Assembly: GCA_026120185.1 (NCBI GenBank)
Contig: JANUWF010001696.1
Location: forward strand, 248,001-312,000
DNA length: 64,000 nt
Direction of reading: 5' to 3'
From: Voacanga thouarsii
Lineage: Eukaryota > Streptophyta > Magnoliopsida > Gentianales > Apocynaceae
Shown: positions 34,470 through 46,415 of the stretch, piece after piece
Layout of the letters: each line of letters starts with the position of its first letter
Numbering within the stretch: the stretch's first letter is position 1
Notes under the pieces: generated by a model
Told to the model about the DNA's origin: nothing
The model's input: the letters and a program-made list of their open reading frames with translations, nothing else
The model's database searches: none
Position numbers and translations under genes: made by a program

Positions 34470-35165
34470 TTATGGCTTCGGTGTTCCACCTCCGGCTGCT
34501 CCCACAGTGTTGGCCCGGTTGGGACCCGGGTTCTGAGCTGGGTTTCCCTGCCCGACTCAGTGCAGCTTAGGGTAGGTATTCCTCATGTGGTTCGGGTCAC
34601 CACAGTGGTAACATTTCCTATCTCTTCCCTTGGACCAGCAATTCCTCTCGGTGTGGCCTTTCTTTCCACACTGCCTGCAAGACGGGAGGTTTGGTGCAGG
34701 TCCAGCTGGTGCTGTCCGGGCTTGCTTTTCCTGGTTCAGCCAGTGATGATTTGCAGGGTGCTTGTGGGATTGCTGCCTCGGGAAGTGTCCCTGCGGTTGT
34801 CTCGGCGGTTGGAAGGGCTTGGCCGCCATCCTGCTATGATTTTCATTCTCCGTGCGAGTAGCAGCGTCCACCACCCCCGAGTAAGTTGTCGGTGGAGCAG
34901 GTGCCAAAGTTCTCCTCATCTCCGGTCTTAGCCCCTTGACGAACTGCCTTGTCCGGTTCTGCTGGGTGTCGACCAGTCTTCGGCAGTATTTTGACAACTG
35001 CATGAATCGAGCCGCGTATTGAGCCACAGACATGCTCCCCTTCCTCAGATTCTAAAATTCATCCTCCCGTTTTTCAACAATCCACTGAGGGATGTACTCC
35101 GCCCTAAAAGATTCAACGAAGTTGGACCACGTCCATTCTTGCTCATCCATTACCCAGTCCTCTTG
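34470..35165 (-). pseudogene. Tekay gag, C-terminal two thirds (minus strand, 5' truncated)
   Basis: The text begins abruptly at QEDWVMDEQEWTWSNFVESF and runs through IPQWIVEKREDEF, a stop (TTTTAG, near 35053), GSMSVAQYAARFMQLSKYC, then two CCHC knuckles: CRQCGKKGHTERNC intact, CYHCGDPNHMRNTY with the last cysteine changed to tyrosine. Stops at 34557-34559 and about 34467 separate it from the protease. The first 140 or so residues of gag, the leader, the primer site and the LTR 3' end are missing; the sequence joins an LTR fragment at 35166. Confidence 0.93.
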
Positions 35166-36312
35166 GACACACAGTTCACATGACTAAAACTTGCTAGCTC
35201 GAACCGGCATGACTAAGTAGTACTGTTGCTTCTCCAAGTTGAGTTCATCTTCTGGAGATGGCATCTTGCCAGAAGACTCGCTCTTGCTCTTCAAAACTAG
35301 TACTACTAGCCTACCCTTATTAAGTACTCAACATTAATTGTTCCACTTGGGAGAAAACTGATAAAACATAGCTTTACTTGAAAATGGCAATTAAGGGTTT
35401 CTAATGTTCGTGACAAAGCTAGTTTTAGAAAGAGTTTAGTGTTTGAGTAAATCTGTTTATAGATTTCCAAATAATTTGTTTGACTGAAATAAGAAAAGAA
35501 ACAGTCTTCAATTGCCTTTACAAAATCAGTGTTCACATACTTCATGTTTGGCTTGCCGTAGTAACCTTTTACAACAAACAAGTTTTATGCAGGAGCATAC
35601 TTGATCATTTGCTTGAGCTAACTCAAAGATCTTCCAAAGCTGACCTAACCTTGCATGGGGTAAACACAAGCCGTAGTTAAACTCAAGCCAAATTTGCTTC
35701 TATAAATAATCCTAGTCCAACATCCTGCAATCATGACCCTAATGTTCCAAACTTTAAGGCTAGATAATCAAAAGGATTTTATAAAATAAATCTAGTTTGA
35801 TAATAAAATAACTAGGGTTTGTGGAATAGTTACTAATAAGTTGTAGGTATAAATCTTTGTTATTAATAAATAAACTAGGGTTTATTTGATAAAGGGTCCT
35901 AAGTCCTAGATGATATTATTAAAATAATAAACTATTACTATTCTCTTAATTAATAATTAATAGTTAGAAAATAATTTATAAATAAAATTAATAATAGGTA
36001 AATTTTAATATATTTTGATTAAAAGATAATAAATAAATTTTAATAGTATTTATGAACATATGACTTATAAGATTAATATTTTACCTATTAGGATTATTTA
36101 TATAAAATGCTTTATTTAATATTATTATTATTATATATAATATTTTATTTTTTATTTTTAATAGAATATATCATTTATTTAGCTAAAATTCCACTATTTC
36201 ATTTCACAATCCAATTCCAAATCTTCCTAGGCTTTAATTCTAATTCCTCTGTTAGTTCTAGAATCTTATAGAAATCCATCCTATAGAGGATTACACTCTG
36301 AATGATGCAATG
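35166..36312 (-). mobile_element. Tekay LTR fragment of a different subfamily, joined to truncated gag
   Basis: From ACACAGTTCACATGACTAAAAC this follows the middle of a minus-strand Tekay LTR: GAACCGGCATGACTAAGTAG, CTACCCTTATTAAGTACTC, then the AT-rich part. Its wording (AAGTAGTACTG, TTGAGTTCATCTTCTGGAG, GAAGACTCGCTCTTGCTCTT) is much closer to the solo LTR at 55966-56080 than to the element's own LTR at 28690-28850. It lacks both LTR ends. So it is either the remnant of a recombined 5' LTR or a piece of another element brought in by deletion. It stops at the hairpin LTR start, 36313. Confidence 0.75.
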
Positions 36313-38154
36313 TGATGAGGGCTCATCACATACATCTTTTTGAGTTCTTTTGTATTTTAATTGTAGTAAATCCTTGTTTAATTCACTACTCACCACACTA
36401 TTTCATCATGTTTTGTAGGAATATAGAAAATAAGAATTGGAGATGAAAATAAAGAAAAGGAGGAAAATAGAACAAAAATGAACAATTGAAGACTCACACA
36501 TAAAGCCGGCGGTGAAGAGCAAGAAAGTGGTAGCTTAGGGAAGCTTAACTTCCCTTGGCCACCTAGGGAGATTGGACTTCCCTAGGCCGCTTGCTTAGTT
36601 GTGTGTATGTACAAGAGTAGTATAGGTGGTAGCCTAGGGAAATTAAACTTCCATTAGCCACCTAGCATATTTTTGTTTTTATTTTTTCTAGGAAGCTAGC
36701 AACCTAAGCTTCCTTAGGCAGCCTACTTCAAACGTTTATATATATGTATGTCCAGAAAGTTGGAGGCCAAGGGAACTTCAACTTCTCTTGGTCGCCTAGT
36801 GCATGTCGTGTATGTTGTGTGTATTATAAGTGGCAGCCTAGGGAAGTTAAAGTACCCTAGGCCACCTGGTGTTGTATATTTGTATGTCTATGTAATAAGC
36901 TAGCAGCCTGGGGAGAATAACTTCCCTAGGCAGCCTATATCATTTGTTTGGTAGACCATGGCAGATGCTTGGTAGCCTACAGATTTGCTAGGCCTCCTTG
37001 GTTATGGACAACCTTGCGGCCTGGGGAAGTGGAACTTCCTCGACCACCCACAAGCGTGGAAAAACACAAAACGTGCATTTTTTGGAATTTCCTTATTTTT
37101 CTTCCATTTCTTTCATTTGTACACTATAAACAGACTTGTATAAACCCTAAACATTCATTCTTGGTTGGTTAGCGACCAAGAGATCCCTTAGAGATCTCAA
37201 AGAAGCACTAAGAAGCGAAGATTTTTGAAGAGATTGGAGCATCATTCAAGGAGATCTATGGAAGAGGAAAAAACCAAGCTTGTGTATGAGTTTTCTTTCT
37301 TCCACCTTTTGTATTTTTACTTGAAAAAGAACTTAATTTTACTAATATTATATCTAAAGGGATGAACCCTAGTTGGAATCTTGTGTCGAATACCTTCTTT
37401 GATTTATTGAATTCCTTTGTCTAATATGTGATTACATAATTTATTGCATTAGATTTGTTATTCGGGTCAATCTCTCCCAATGATTTTGAGATATGGGGTT
37501 AGGAGTTAAGTTCCATTAAATAGGTTCAATATGGGTTTCCTTCGATTAACTTGAGAGAGAGGTTGGGAGATTAGAACTTGGTAATCATTGGGAATTTGAT
37601 ATCGCCAAGAGATAGGGTCGTTGGGTTCTTCAGAATAGTTAGGGATTGTGCTTAATGCTTTTTGGGCTAAATTGGGGAGGTAGAGATACCCTTTAATTGG
37701 CTCAAGAATAGGGAATCCATAACTCGAGAGGGAGGGGTTTTAGTTTTGTGACCTCTACGGTATTAGAATTGGAATTTGATTGTCTTAGATTATGTTGGGC
37801 ACTTGGCTAATTTTAGGGGGATTCTACTTAGGTAAATGCCATCCACTTTCTTCTCTTTCATTAATTTTGCTCATGGCCAATCTTGTGTGGGTTTAATGAT
37901 TTCTTCTATTGTAGTATCTTTGTATAGTTAGTTTTGTTTGTTTTATTTCTTCATTCATTTTGGCTAGACAATGACATTACGGCAAAGTAGTGGTAATTGC
38001 TAAGTTTCCGTGGAATCAATTCATGCTATTCCCTATACTGTGCAATGTTATATGTGTCATATTATGTGGTTTTAGTGATTGGCATTTATATTTTAAAGCT
38101 TGATTTTTGTGGATTGTTTATACTATATCCAATGCACTCGAAAACCCCACATCA
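36313..38154 (+). mobile_element. 'Hairpin' LTR, copy 2 (about 1842 bp)
   Basis: It runs TGATGAGGGCTCATCACA to CCCCACATCA and is collinear with copy 1. Inverted-repeat units with arms like GCCTAGGGAAGTT / AACTTCCCTAGGC lie at about 36528, 36627, 36695, 36762, 36831, 36900, 36970 and 37015, mostly 67-70 bp apart. Downstream are a TATA-like ACTATAAACAG (about 37125) and a conserved non-coding stretch to the end. Clear target duplications are not seen (CAATG before, TGAAG after), so a rearranged or non-solo state is possible. No coding frame is supported. Confidence 0.7.
36528..37049 (+). repeat. Array of about eight to nine imperfect hairpins, period about 69 bp
   Basis: Each unit is an inverted repeat of roughly 12-16 bp arms around a 2-6 base loop, for example GCCTAGGGAAGTTAAAGTACC followed by CTAGGCCACC at 36836-36866. 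Units differ from each other by several bases but the arms co-vary enough to stay self-complementary in most. The same array, split by insertions, is in copy 1 (14600-14637, then 26280 onward). Confidence 0.8.
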
Positions 38155-38885
38155 TGAAGAAATCCATAATCTCTAACTTAAATCCATGATGGATGCTGTA
38201 GGTTCATTGCAACCATTCTCCCACTTAATCTTTTGAGAAAAATAGGGTTTTAGGAAAAACATTTCTTTAAAATTAATTGACTTTTACTAACCTTAGTGAA
38301 AGCCTAAAAACTCAACCATTATTCTTTATGTCAAGGATAAAACCCTTTCAGAGAATAAACTATGAATTTTTACTTCGCTACTTGAGTTAAAACCATTTTC
38401 TAGGAACTATTTTAAAAATGCTTAAATTCAAAATTATTCTTCACGTCAAAGATAAAACCCTTTGGAAGAATAAACAATTAATTTAATTTTATGTTACTTA
38501 TTTCCGAATTTAAAACGTTTTCCTAATTTTTTTATCTAGAGAAAAATTATTTTCTCAAAAACCTTTGTGCATTTGATCACAAAATTAAATAAATTAGACA
38601 TGCTTCGAAAAAAAACTTTTTACAAGCTATTGTTAACCTTTAATTCTTATGCAATCAAATAATAGATTAAACATCATAATAATAAAAAATTTAAAATGAT
38701 CTTGTTTAATCCTAAGTTGGTTTCATGCAACGGTTCATTTTAATTTTTTTTTTATTTTAAACTTATGGCTCCTTGGCTGAGACCCATTTTCAAGGGGTTG
38801 CCAAAAGGATTTAAAGAAAACTAAATCAACAAACCATAGGCCAAGAGATTGATGAAAGAATGGATAATGAAATGGATGCCGAATG
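38155..38885 (-). other. Unassigned AT-rich stretch, possibly copia leader
   Basis: No gene is seen. Two imperfect copies of a 55-60 bp unit (ATTCTTTATGTCAAGGATAA then CCCTTTCAGAGAATAAAC; ATTCTTCACGTCAAAGATAA then CCCTTTGGAAGAATAAAC) lie at about 38319 and 38436. The position is right for the 5' leader of the minus-strand L2 copia element whose gag ends at 28028, but no primer site or LTR confirms it. Confidence 0.35.
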
Positions 38886-40556
38886 TGTTAGTGTTATACC
38901 CTAGAGGCAATCACTTGTACATTGTATATGAAACATTCTACTTTAATAAAAGGTATTATTTATCTTAAAGTTTCTTTTGTTTACTTTTGTGTAAAATAAC
39001 TGTCAGATAAAGTACCTATTATAACACTGTGCCAAGAAAATCATGATAGAGATCATGATATGATATTTCTACTATATCGTATAGTGTTAGTACTTAAATA
39101 GTCCCTAGTCGTAGCATTAATGAGATAGGATATCATTAATGCATTAAGAGAGCATGTGTTAGACTTCCTGATTTGATCAGGCGGTGGTTCTCATATCCGT
39201 GAGTATTGAGATACTCAAAGTTAACACATGGATGCTTGTTAATGGAACAAGTTCATTGGATGACCTAGCTATGAGATAATCACATGGATAACTGTTTAGT
39301 GCCAGTGATATAATCTCAATATAGCGAACGTGCAAGTATTCTTAGACTTGAGATCTCCAAGGTACTTTATTAGCTGAACAATGTACTTTGACTCCAATCT
39401 CTGGAGCTTGATCGGGGGCCACCTATGGGATGGATATTAGGTACATTGTGAGGTAAACGAAAGTAGTTGAAAGGGTCAATAAAAAATTCACCACTCCTAA
39501 TAGTAGGGACGAATATCTCACGGACATTTGTAGGAATTAATACTCGAGAAGTCATTGGCCAAGGCGATTATGTATTGGAAATAGTTCTATTTGATACACA
39601 TCTAGAGTAGTGGGTTCCTTGTACAAGTACTATTGTATTCGGGCCAGAATTAATTCTGGATGGAGTTGGCACTAATTCTGTACTCCAATCCGAATGAGAT
39701 ATTGTATGGTGAAAGAAGTTAATTTCATTGTAGTTTGTTATTGAAGGGTTCATGTCAAACCACTTGACTTCTTTAACTCTTGGGTGGTCATGATGTGTTG
39801 CTAGATACCGCTCATGATCTGAGAATATGGGTTTATTAATTGATGAATTAATAAACCACTCCTGATTAGAATTAATAGGATTAATTCTAATTAATTGTGG
39901 ATTATTAATTTCAAAGACGTTTGGATTAATTCTTGTTCGCTACCAATTGACTAGGAAACCTAATAGGTCACACACAGTAGAGGATTATATACTCAAGATG
40001 TTATTTGATAACATAGTGGGTTAATTGAGAGAAAGAGAAGTTGTTGTGGATAAATTATAATTAGTTATTGTTTATGGTCCAAATTGTAATTGTGAGAACT
40101 TAATGTTTCTAATTACAATTAGGGAATTCTAATTGTGTTAGAATTGTCAGTTTTTCAGTGATTTTTCATGTGATATATTAGATACACACGAAACCTTAGC
40201 AACAAGGGATTCACGAAATACAACTCACCAAAAACTTTTTTCCCCATCTTTTTCTGCTAGCACAGGAAATTTTTGTGCTTGAGTATTCCTCTGTGTGGAT
40301 TTTTGTTAGAGATAATCACACACTGTGATTATAGTGGTTAGACGTTCAACTCTCGTTGTGTTCAAATAAGAGGTTTGCTGGATCGCACCTCGACTTGAAG
40401 AAGGAAAATTTTGTTTTCCACACAATCAAAGAAAGGTAAAAAGCTATTACCTTTGTTCTCTTTATGCCTTGTTCTCCACACATATGCGGATCCTGGGGTC
40501 GTATCTCATTTTATTTTTCCACTATGCCATATATGATAAACGAGAGATACCCAGCA
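38886..40556 (+). mobile_element. Copia 'L1' LTR, copy C (about 1671 bp)
   Basis: It runs TGTTAGTGTTATACCC to GATACCCAGCA and is collinear with copy A throughout. No primer site follows and no polypurine tract precedes it, so it is probably a solo LTR; the flanks GAATG and AAATA do not match, so the duplication has decayed or a rearrangement occurred. Confidence 0.85.
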
Positions 40557-40806
40557 AAATAGAGTACAATAAAAGTAACAATCCTTGTGGAAAGTCAAGC
40601 AAACAAATAATCAAAGATTAAAAGGTAAAAGGGCAAATGAAGGAATGAAATCTAAGGGAGCATGAAATAGAAATAATCTTGGCTTTAAAGCTATTTGGAA
40701 GATAAAAGGAAAAACCATGGCAACATTAGAGGCTAAGAATAATATTTGGGGTGCAAAACATCAATGAAACCGATGGGAAAACGGCGCTACGCAAGAAAGG
40801 ACTAAG
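40557..40806 (+). mobile_element. 'X' family LTR, left part
   Basis: This AG-rich non-coding stretch (AAAAGGTAAAAGGGCAAATG, GGAAGATAAAAGGAAAAACC) ends at CTAAG, the duplication of the Tekay solo LTR, and continues at 45048. Similar AG-rich text opens the X-like copies at 61261 and 62469. Confidence 0.5.
40802..40806. repeat. Target-site duplication CTAAG (left)
   Basis: Repeated exactly at 45048-45052. Confidence 0.93.
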
Positions 40807-43800
40807 TGTGAAACCCCACCTAAAGCCAACCCTAGAGTAAGGGGGTCGGGATGCATATCATATTATTTTGCATGAATATATATGTTTTTGAATGATTTTA
40901 TGTCCTTTAGAGTTGTGGATTATAGGTTAAAATGCTTAGTTATGCTTATCGAGTAGGAGGGGTAAAATGGTAATTTTGCTTGAGGTTAAATTAGGAAGAT
41001 AACTTGAGAATTAAATAAGAAGAATATGTGGGTGAGAAAATAAGAACAAGAGTTAGTGTGGTTAAGTGGTTAGAAGCTTGGAATTAATTTCTAAGGTCAT
41101 GAGTTCGAATCCCATCATTTAAGCTTTTGTTATGATTATCTTAACTAAGTTTGAATTTTTTGTTTTCTTGCATTTCATGAAAATAGGAATGTTGTCTTAG
41201 GGGAGACATGAAGAGAATGTCCTAATCTTATCCTCATGTCCTAAAAAGAATTCTAGAGGAATTCTTGTCCTTTTATTACTTCCAGCTTGTCCTAACATCT
41301 TTATAATTTAAAACCATTAAATCCTTTCTTTTAAATTCCAAAAAAATTCTGTGATAATCCCTCCTCCTTGAATTTCGAAAATCAGCTTTGGAAGATGGGA
41401 AGTTGGCCGTAAATAGGAGGAGAAATAGGAAGGGTTTCCAAGAGAAAATCAATCACCATGATAGCACCTTCGAACTCACCTTCATGTTGTTCATCTTCTA
41501 GTAAAGGAAAATCTGGAAATTTTCCAGAATGGTTGCAGACCGTTTCTTTGAAAATTCAGCCAGTAAACCCACTCATTTTCTGCCAGAAAAATGGTCATTT
41601 TATGTGGCTTGAAGGCTGGAAAATCTGTGTAATTTTCGGGCTGTGCAAACTGCACAAAACCAGGGAAAATTCTGGTCATTTTCGCAGCTTTCAACCAAGT
41701 AAATGAAGCTGTTTTGATTCATCTTCAAGCCGGCAAAACTCCTCTATATTTCTCCAGGAAGAAGGATGGAAAACCACCTTAGAAAGACCATCAAACTCCC
41801 TCAAGAGTCAGCTGCAAATCGGGTTGAAGGTGTGCAGAAATTCTGCACAGAAATTCTGCAGCCCTTCAAAACCCTTGAACCATGAAACCAGAATTTTTTC
41901 CTGTTTTGCTTCTTTCAAGTCTAGGCTGAAAATCACCCTTCAACTTCTGTGGAATTGGTCCTTGATCAGCCATACACTGAGCACCATGAACCCCACACTT
42001 ACCTTGAGCATATGGACTCCATAGCCACACCTCAAAACACTCCTAAGATCACTCCATTCAAACTCTTTTTGAAACTTCAAATAATTCCAGCATTTTACTC
42101 CATTAAAAAACTCTTGAATTAAGCAAATAAACCAGAATTCCCTCTGCCATTTAAGACTAAATTTTGGCCAGCCTTGGAGCAATATTAACCTTCAATCATT
42201 TCAGTAAGACCACCTTGTTCAGCCGGCACCATTGGAGAGCATAGAAACCTTCATTGAATAAACACCATTAGCTAATCTCTTACCTTAAACATCTCCACCA
42301 TTTCCTCCATTTAAATTTCAAATAAAATCTGATCATGCTCTCTACTTCTTGCTGAAAACCAAAACCCTCATTCACTCTAGACCATTCGGCCAGCCCTCTA
42401 CCAGAATTTGTGCAGCATTTTCTCAAACTCTCTCCATTTTCACCTAGAACACCAAGAACACTAAGAACACACACTAACCTTCTTCAAGCCTAACCCTACT
42501 CTAAACACCTCCAATCACTCTCAAATACTCCAAATCACATCCATTTAATCTCTAAACTTCATTTCTTGTATTTATAACACAAAACCTCGCAAACAAGAAT
42601 TTTCGAGCGGATCAAAATTAACTTTTCTTTGAAGGTCTCAAGAACATCAACAAGGTAAGTCAAGAACAACCTTCTTGTTCATCTTCTTCCATTCGATTGT
42701 ACTATTCTAATGCTCTCTCTCTCTCTCTCTTCCAACTGAAATGGTTGATCAACCATCAACCATGGTCCTTTTCCCGTTGGATCATTCAAGGCTCTCAATC
42801 GCGTGGACCTTCTTAATTCTTCATCGAAGTGTTCATCGAATCAAGTATTTTCCTTTAATCCTTCTTTTAATTCAGCATTCATGTCTCTTAGATATTGATA
42901 GGAAGAATGAAATATGAATAAGGGATTGAGTATATGCATGTGGATTAAGGGGATGCAGTTAAGGCATGATGATTGTTGTATATGACTGGGTTGTATGAAT
43001 TTTCTTTTGAATGAATGTATGTTCTTCATGCTTAATGAATTTTATGGATGATTGAAGCATGTTAGAGACCATGACACCAAAGGTGATTAGGTTTTTGTGT
43101 TCTTATTTTTCATTGAAGCCATGATTGGTGATTATGCCTAGGTGGAAGTTAGCCTCGTGATAGTATGTGATAAGTCAAGCATGTGTACTTGAATGGATTG
43201 GTTTATTATTTAATGTTGGAGAATGTGTTCATGAATCCTTTCTAGCAATAGGAAAATCATGGTGAAAAAGTATTTTCTTGTTAAGTCTAGATTATTTTTA
43301 TTAACAAATTTTATTACCTTGAATAGAATACTACTATATTTTTCTCTATAAAATTCGAAACTCTAGGGAGATTTGGAGTGGTTTATTAATTAAAATATTA
43401 ATATTTTCTTTATCAAATAAATGAGATCTTTTATTAAAAATAATATATATAGTAATAAATCCTTTACAATAAATAAAATATTATTCATATTAAAATCTAT
43501 TGTTATTTATTAATTAAAATTTAAAATAATTCATTCATTATTAATTTTATTTGTTACTAATTATTTATTATCTATTTAAAAATTAATTAAAGGTTATTTG
43601 TAATTTATTATTTATTTATAATAAAGCTATTTTAAATCACCATTTATTAATATTATTTAGGGCTTAATATTCAAACCTTAGTTTATTTATTAAAAATATC
43701 ACTCAAGAATTATTAATTGGGTCTATAATTTATTAGCAATTATTTTAGAACCCCAAGTTATTTTAACTTATCAACTAAAACTTATTTTATAAAATTCTTT

Positions 43801-45047
43801 ATCACCTAGCCTTAAAGCTTAGGACATTAGGGTCATGGCTAGTCATGGTTGTAACTAGTTGAGCTAAGAAATTATTTATGTAAGGCAGGTATAGCTCGAA
43901 TGTAACCTTATGTTTTGTGTTTACCCCAGGCGGGGTTAGGACAGCCTTGGAAGACGTTTGATTTGAGCAAGCAAAAAATCAGGTAAGCTCCGGCATGGAG
44001 TTTTGTGAAGACCAAAAAGTTGTTGTGGAAAGCCAAATATGATGTATATGGACATTTATTTTGTAAAGGCAATTAAGGATTGTTTTTCCTTTTTATTTCA
44101 TTCAAGCAAATCGTTTGAAAGTTAAACAAGCAGTTTTACACAAAATGCTAAACTTTTTCTAAAACCCAACTTTGACAAGACTTTTAGAAACCCTTAATTG
44201 CTATTTCCAAATAAAGCAAAGTATGATCAACTTTCTCCCAAGTGGAACAATTAACGTTGAGTACTCAATAAGGGCAGACCACCAGGACTAGTCTTTGAAG
44301 GGTTAGGGTAAGTCTCTCAGTAGGTGGCCACCTCTGAGTGGTGAGTCCTTCCTGGATAAGATGCCAGTCCGGTAGGTCATACCGGTCCGAGCTAGCAAAT
44401 TTCAGTCATGTGGACTGCGTGTTCCGGAGTGGACAACCGGTAAGTTTGGGTGTAGAGATGGAGGAATATCTCACCCGGTAGGCTGTACACCTACCTTTTG
44501 TCAGCTTGCACAAAGTGTGGCATTCTGACCGTTATCTAGTCATGGGGCCTAACGTGTGGTAACCCATGTCTACCCATTTGAGTGGTTGTATTTATGGTGC
44601 ACATGTATGGTTTGAAAAGTGAAACGCCACTCTTTATTTTTAACACTTATTTATTGCTTGCCAGCACCTTTTTCTTATGAAACTTTTACAACTTGCATAC
44701 ATGAATTATTTTACCTGAAATACTCAAAGCACACACGAGCTTACTGAGATTCTCATCTCACCGCCTTTTACGCCATGTTTTCAGGAAAATCCTGCTGTGG
44801 AGGTCATTTGCTAGATTGTCGCCTATGCTTTGAAGACTCATGTTATTTACTTTATGTGATGTTTTGAGAGATTGTTGCAAACAGTTTATTTGGATTTGTT
44901 CCAGTACTTATCTTTTGGGTTGTAATAATTTTAATTTTAAAGTCTTTATTTTATTTTATTTTTATGTAACCTAGTTATAAAGACCCCTTGTTCTCTGGAC
45001 GGGGCGACATCCCCGGCCCTGATGGGCCTAGGTAGTGGGGTGTTACA
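40807..45047 (+). mobile_element. Tekay solo LTR (4241 bp)
   Basis: It runs TGTGAAACCCC to GGGGTGTTACA within CTAAG duplications and is collinear with the 3' LTR at 22236-26073 throughout, so it is the same subfamily. It has box A TGGTTAAGTGG (41059-41069), box B GTTCGAATC (41103-41111), TATTTATAA (42569-42577), donor AAG/GTAAGT (42655), (CT)n (42713-42731), the GTGTGG block (about 44252-44620) and acceptor TTTTCAG ending at 44784. It is about 400 bp longer than its sister, partly because of sequence at 43690-44000 absent there. No internal domain remains. Confidence 0.94.
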
Positions 45048-45802
45048 CTAAGTAGTACATGAGATGGCTGTCTAAATGGTAGCCAGTGCTGGCCCATCCA
45101 ATCACTGGCCAGCTTGTTGCTACTGGCAACCGACTGATTTCTAGAAATCAGCCAGGGTTGGCTGATGTAACTAAACCTGCACCGGTTCATGTTGTGACCA
45201 ACCCGAATTTTTGCTAGTTTCCTTCTTTTTAGCTTAATTGCATTCTTTTTTATTCCCACAACTCTTATTATGTTTTTACTTATTTTAAGGCCTTTAATAG
45301 GGACTTGCATTAAGTCTACCTAATTCTGTGATTAGCTTACTAATTAGTTAAGGTATGTTAGGGGACTATAACTACCCCCATTATTGTTTTGTAAAGCTAA
45401 TTTTGGATAATAGACATTGAGAAACTACATTTTCTCCTAGAGAGAGTTCCTAAGGGTGATCCCCTTAGATGATTCCCATATTCATCAATAACAAATCAAA
45501 TGGCTTAATCCCACATTTGGTCTTGTCTCTAAGCCTTAAGAGATAATCTGAATTTCAACTCTATTCTTATGTGCTAGGTTGCCTTATATGTTTGATAGGA
45601 TAGAGTGAGGTGTTTTCAAACCATATATTTGGTGGTCTAATATCTAGTTAGATTAAGATATTAGGGTGACTTTAAAGCATTCTAGATTCACAATATCACA
45701 AGAATGTTAATTTTATAGCATTTTAGTATTCTTGTGTGTTAGTTTGGTAGGGTTCTTGTTCTTAAGTTTAATTCCACAAGTTTTGTGTTTCCCAAGATAA
45801 CA
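45048..45802 (+). mobile_element. 'X' family LTR, right part, ending at a primer site
   Basis: After CTAAG the X sequence resumes with a GC-richer patch (AGCCAGTGCTGGCCC, TGCACCGGTTCATG at 45079-45192), then AT-rich text with TCCTAGAGAGAGTTCCTAAG. It ends near CCAAGATAACA at 45802, five bases before a primer-site match. About 600 bp is shared with 61650-62260 and, more weakly, 62840-63400. Confidence 0.6.
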
Positions 45803-45807
45803 TCAAG

Positions 45808-45820
45808 TGGTATTAGAGCT
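45808..45820 (+). other. Primer binding site of the X element
   Basis: TGGTATTAGAGCT differs from the tRNA-Met-type TGGTATCAGAGC by one base. It fixes the X LTR as a 5' LTR on the + strand. About 120 bp of leader follow (45821-45939) before an L1 LTR interrupts. Confidence 0.7.
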
Positions 45821-45939
45821 TACATTTTGTTGATTCTAATCAACCAACTTTCTTTGGGCTAAGGTACAATCTTCTTCAAGATTTTTTGTGAATTTTAAAA
45901 ATTTCATCACTTTTTCTCTTGCCATTTTTGAATGCTTGG

Positions 45940-46415
45940 TGTTAGGATTGTGCCCTAGAAGCAATGATTTGTACATTGTATTTTACACATTAAATCAATA
46001 AAGGCCATTCCTTATCACCTAATTTGTTTGTTTCATATGTTTATGTGCATAAAAATTGTTAGATAAAGTCCTAATTACAACACTGTGTTAAAGAAATTGT
46101 GATTTGAGGTTCCTACTACATTAAACTATATTTGTGCTCAAATTATCCCTAGTAATAGTATTAATGAGATAGGACATCATTAATGCTCTAAAAATAGCAC
46201 GTGTTATACTTCTTGATTTGATCAAGCAATGGTTCCCACTTCCGAGAGTATTGTGAAACTTAAAGTTAATACATGGATGGATGTTATTTAAATAAGTACA
46301 TTGGATGACCTAACTATGAGATAATCATATGGATAACTATTCAGTACCATTGATAGAATCTCATTATATCAAATGTGTAAGCATCTTTAGACTTGAGAAC
46401 TCCAAGGTACTTTGT
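45940..46415 (+). mobile_element. Copia 'L1' LTR, copy D, 5' fragment
   Basis: It starts TGTTAGGATTGTGCCC and follows L1 for about 475 bp to AAGGTACTTTG, where it stops against an L1 LTR in the opposite orientation. Confidence 0.8.

Noticed and set aside
34317..34931. 204-codon plus-strand frame
   Set aside because: It is the antisense of the minus-strand Tekay gag zinc-knuckle region and has no signature of its own.
36528..37049. CRISPR-like array, because of regular spacing
   Set aside because: Units are imperfect inverted repeats in a plant LTR, the repeats are not identical and the spacers are not unique inserts.
38886..40556. Exact target duplication for L1 copy C
   Set aside because: Flanks GAATG and AAATA do not match well enough to claim one.
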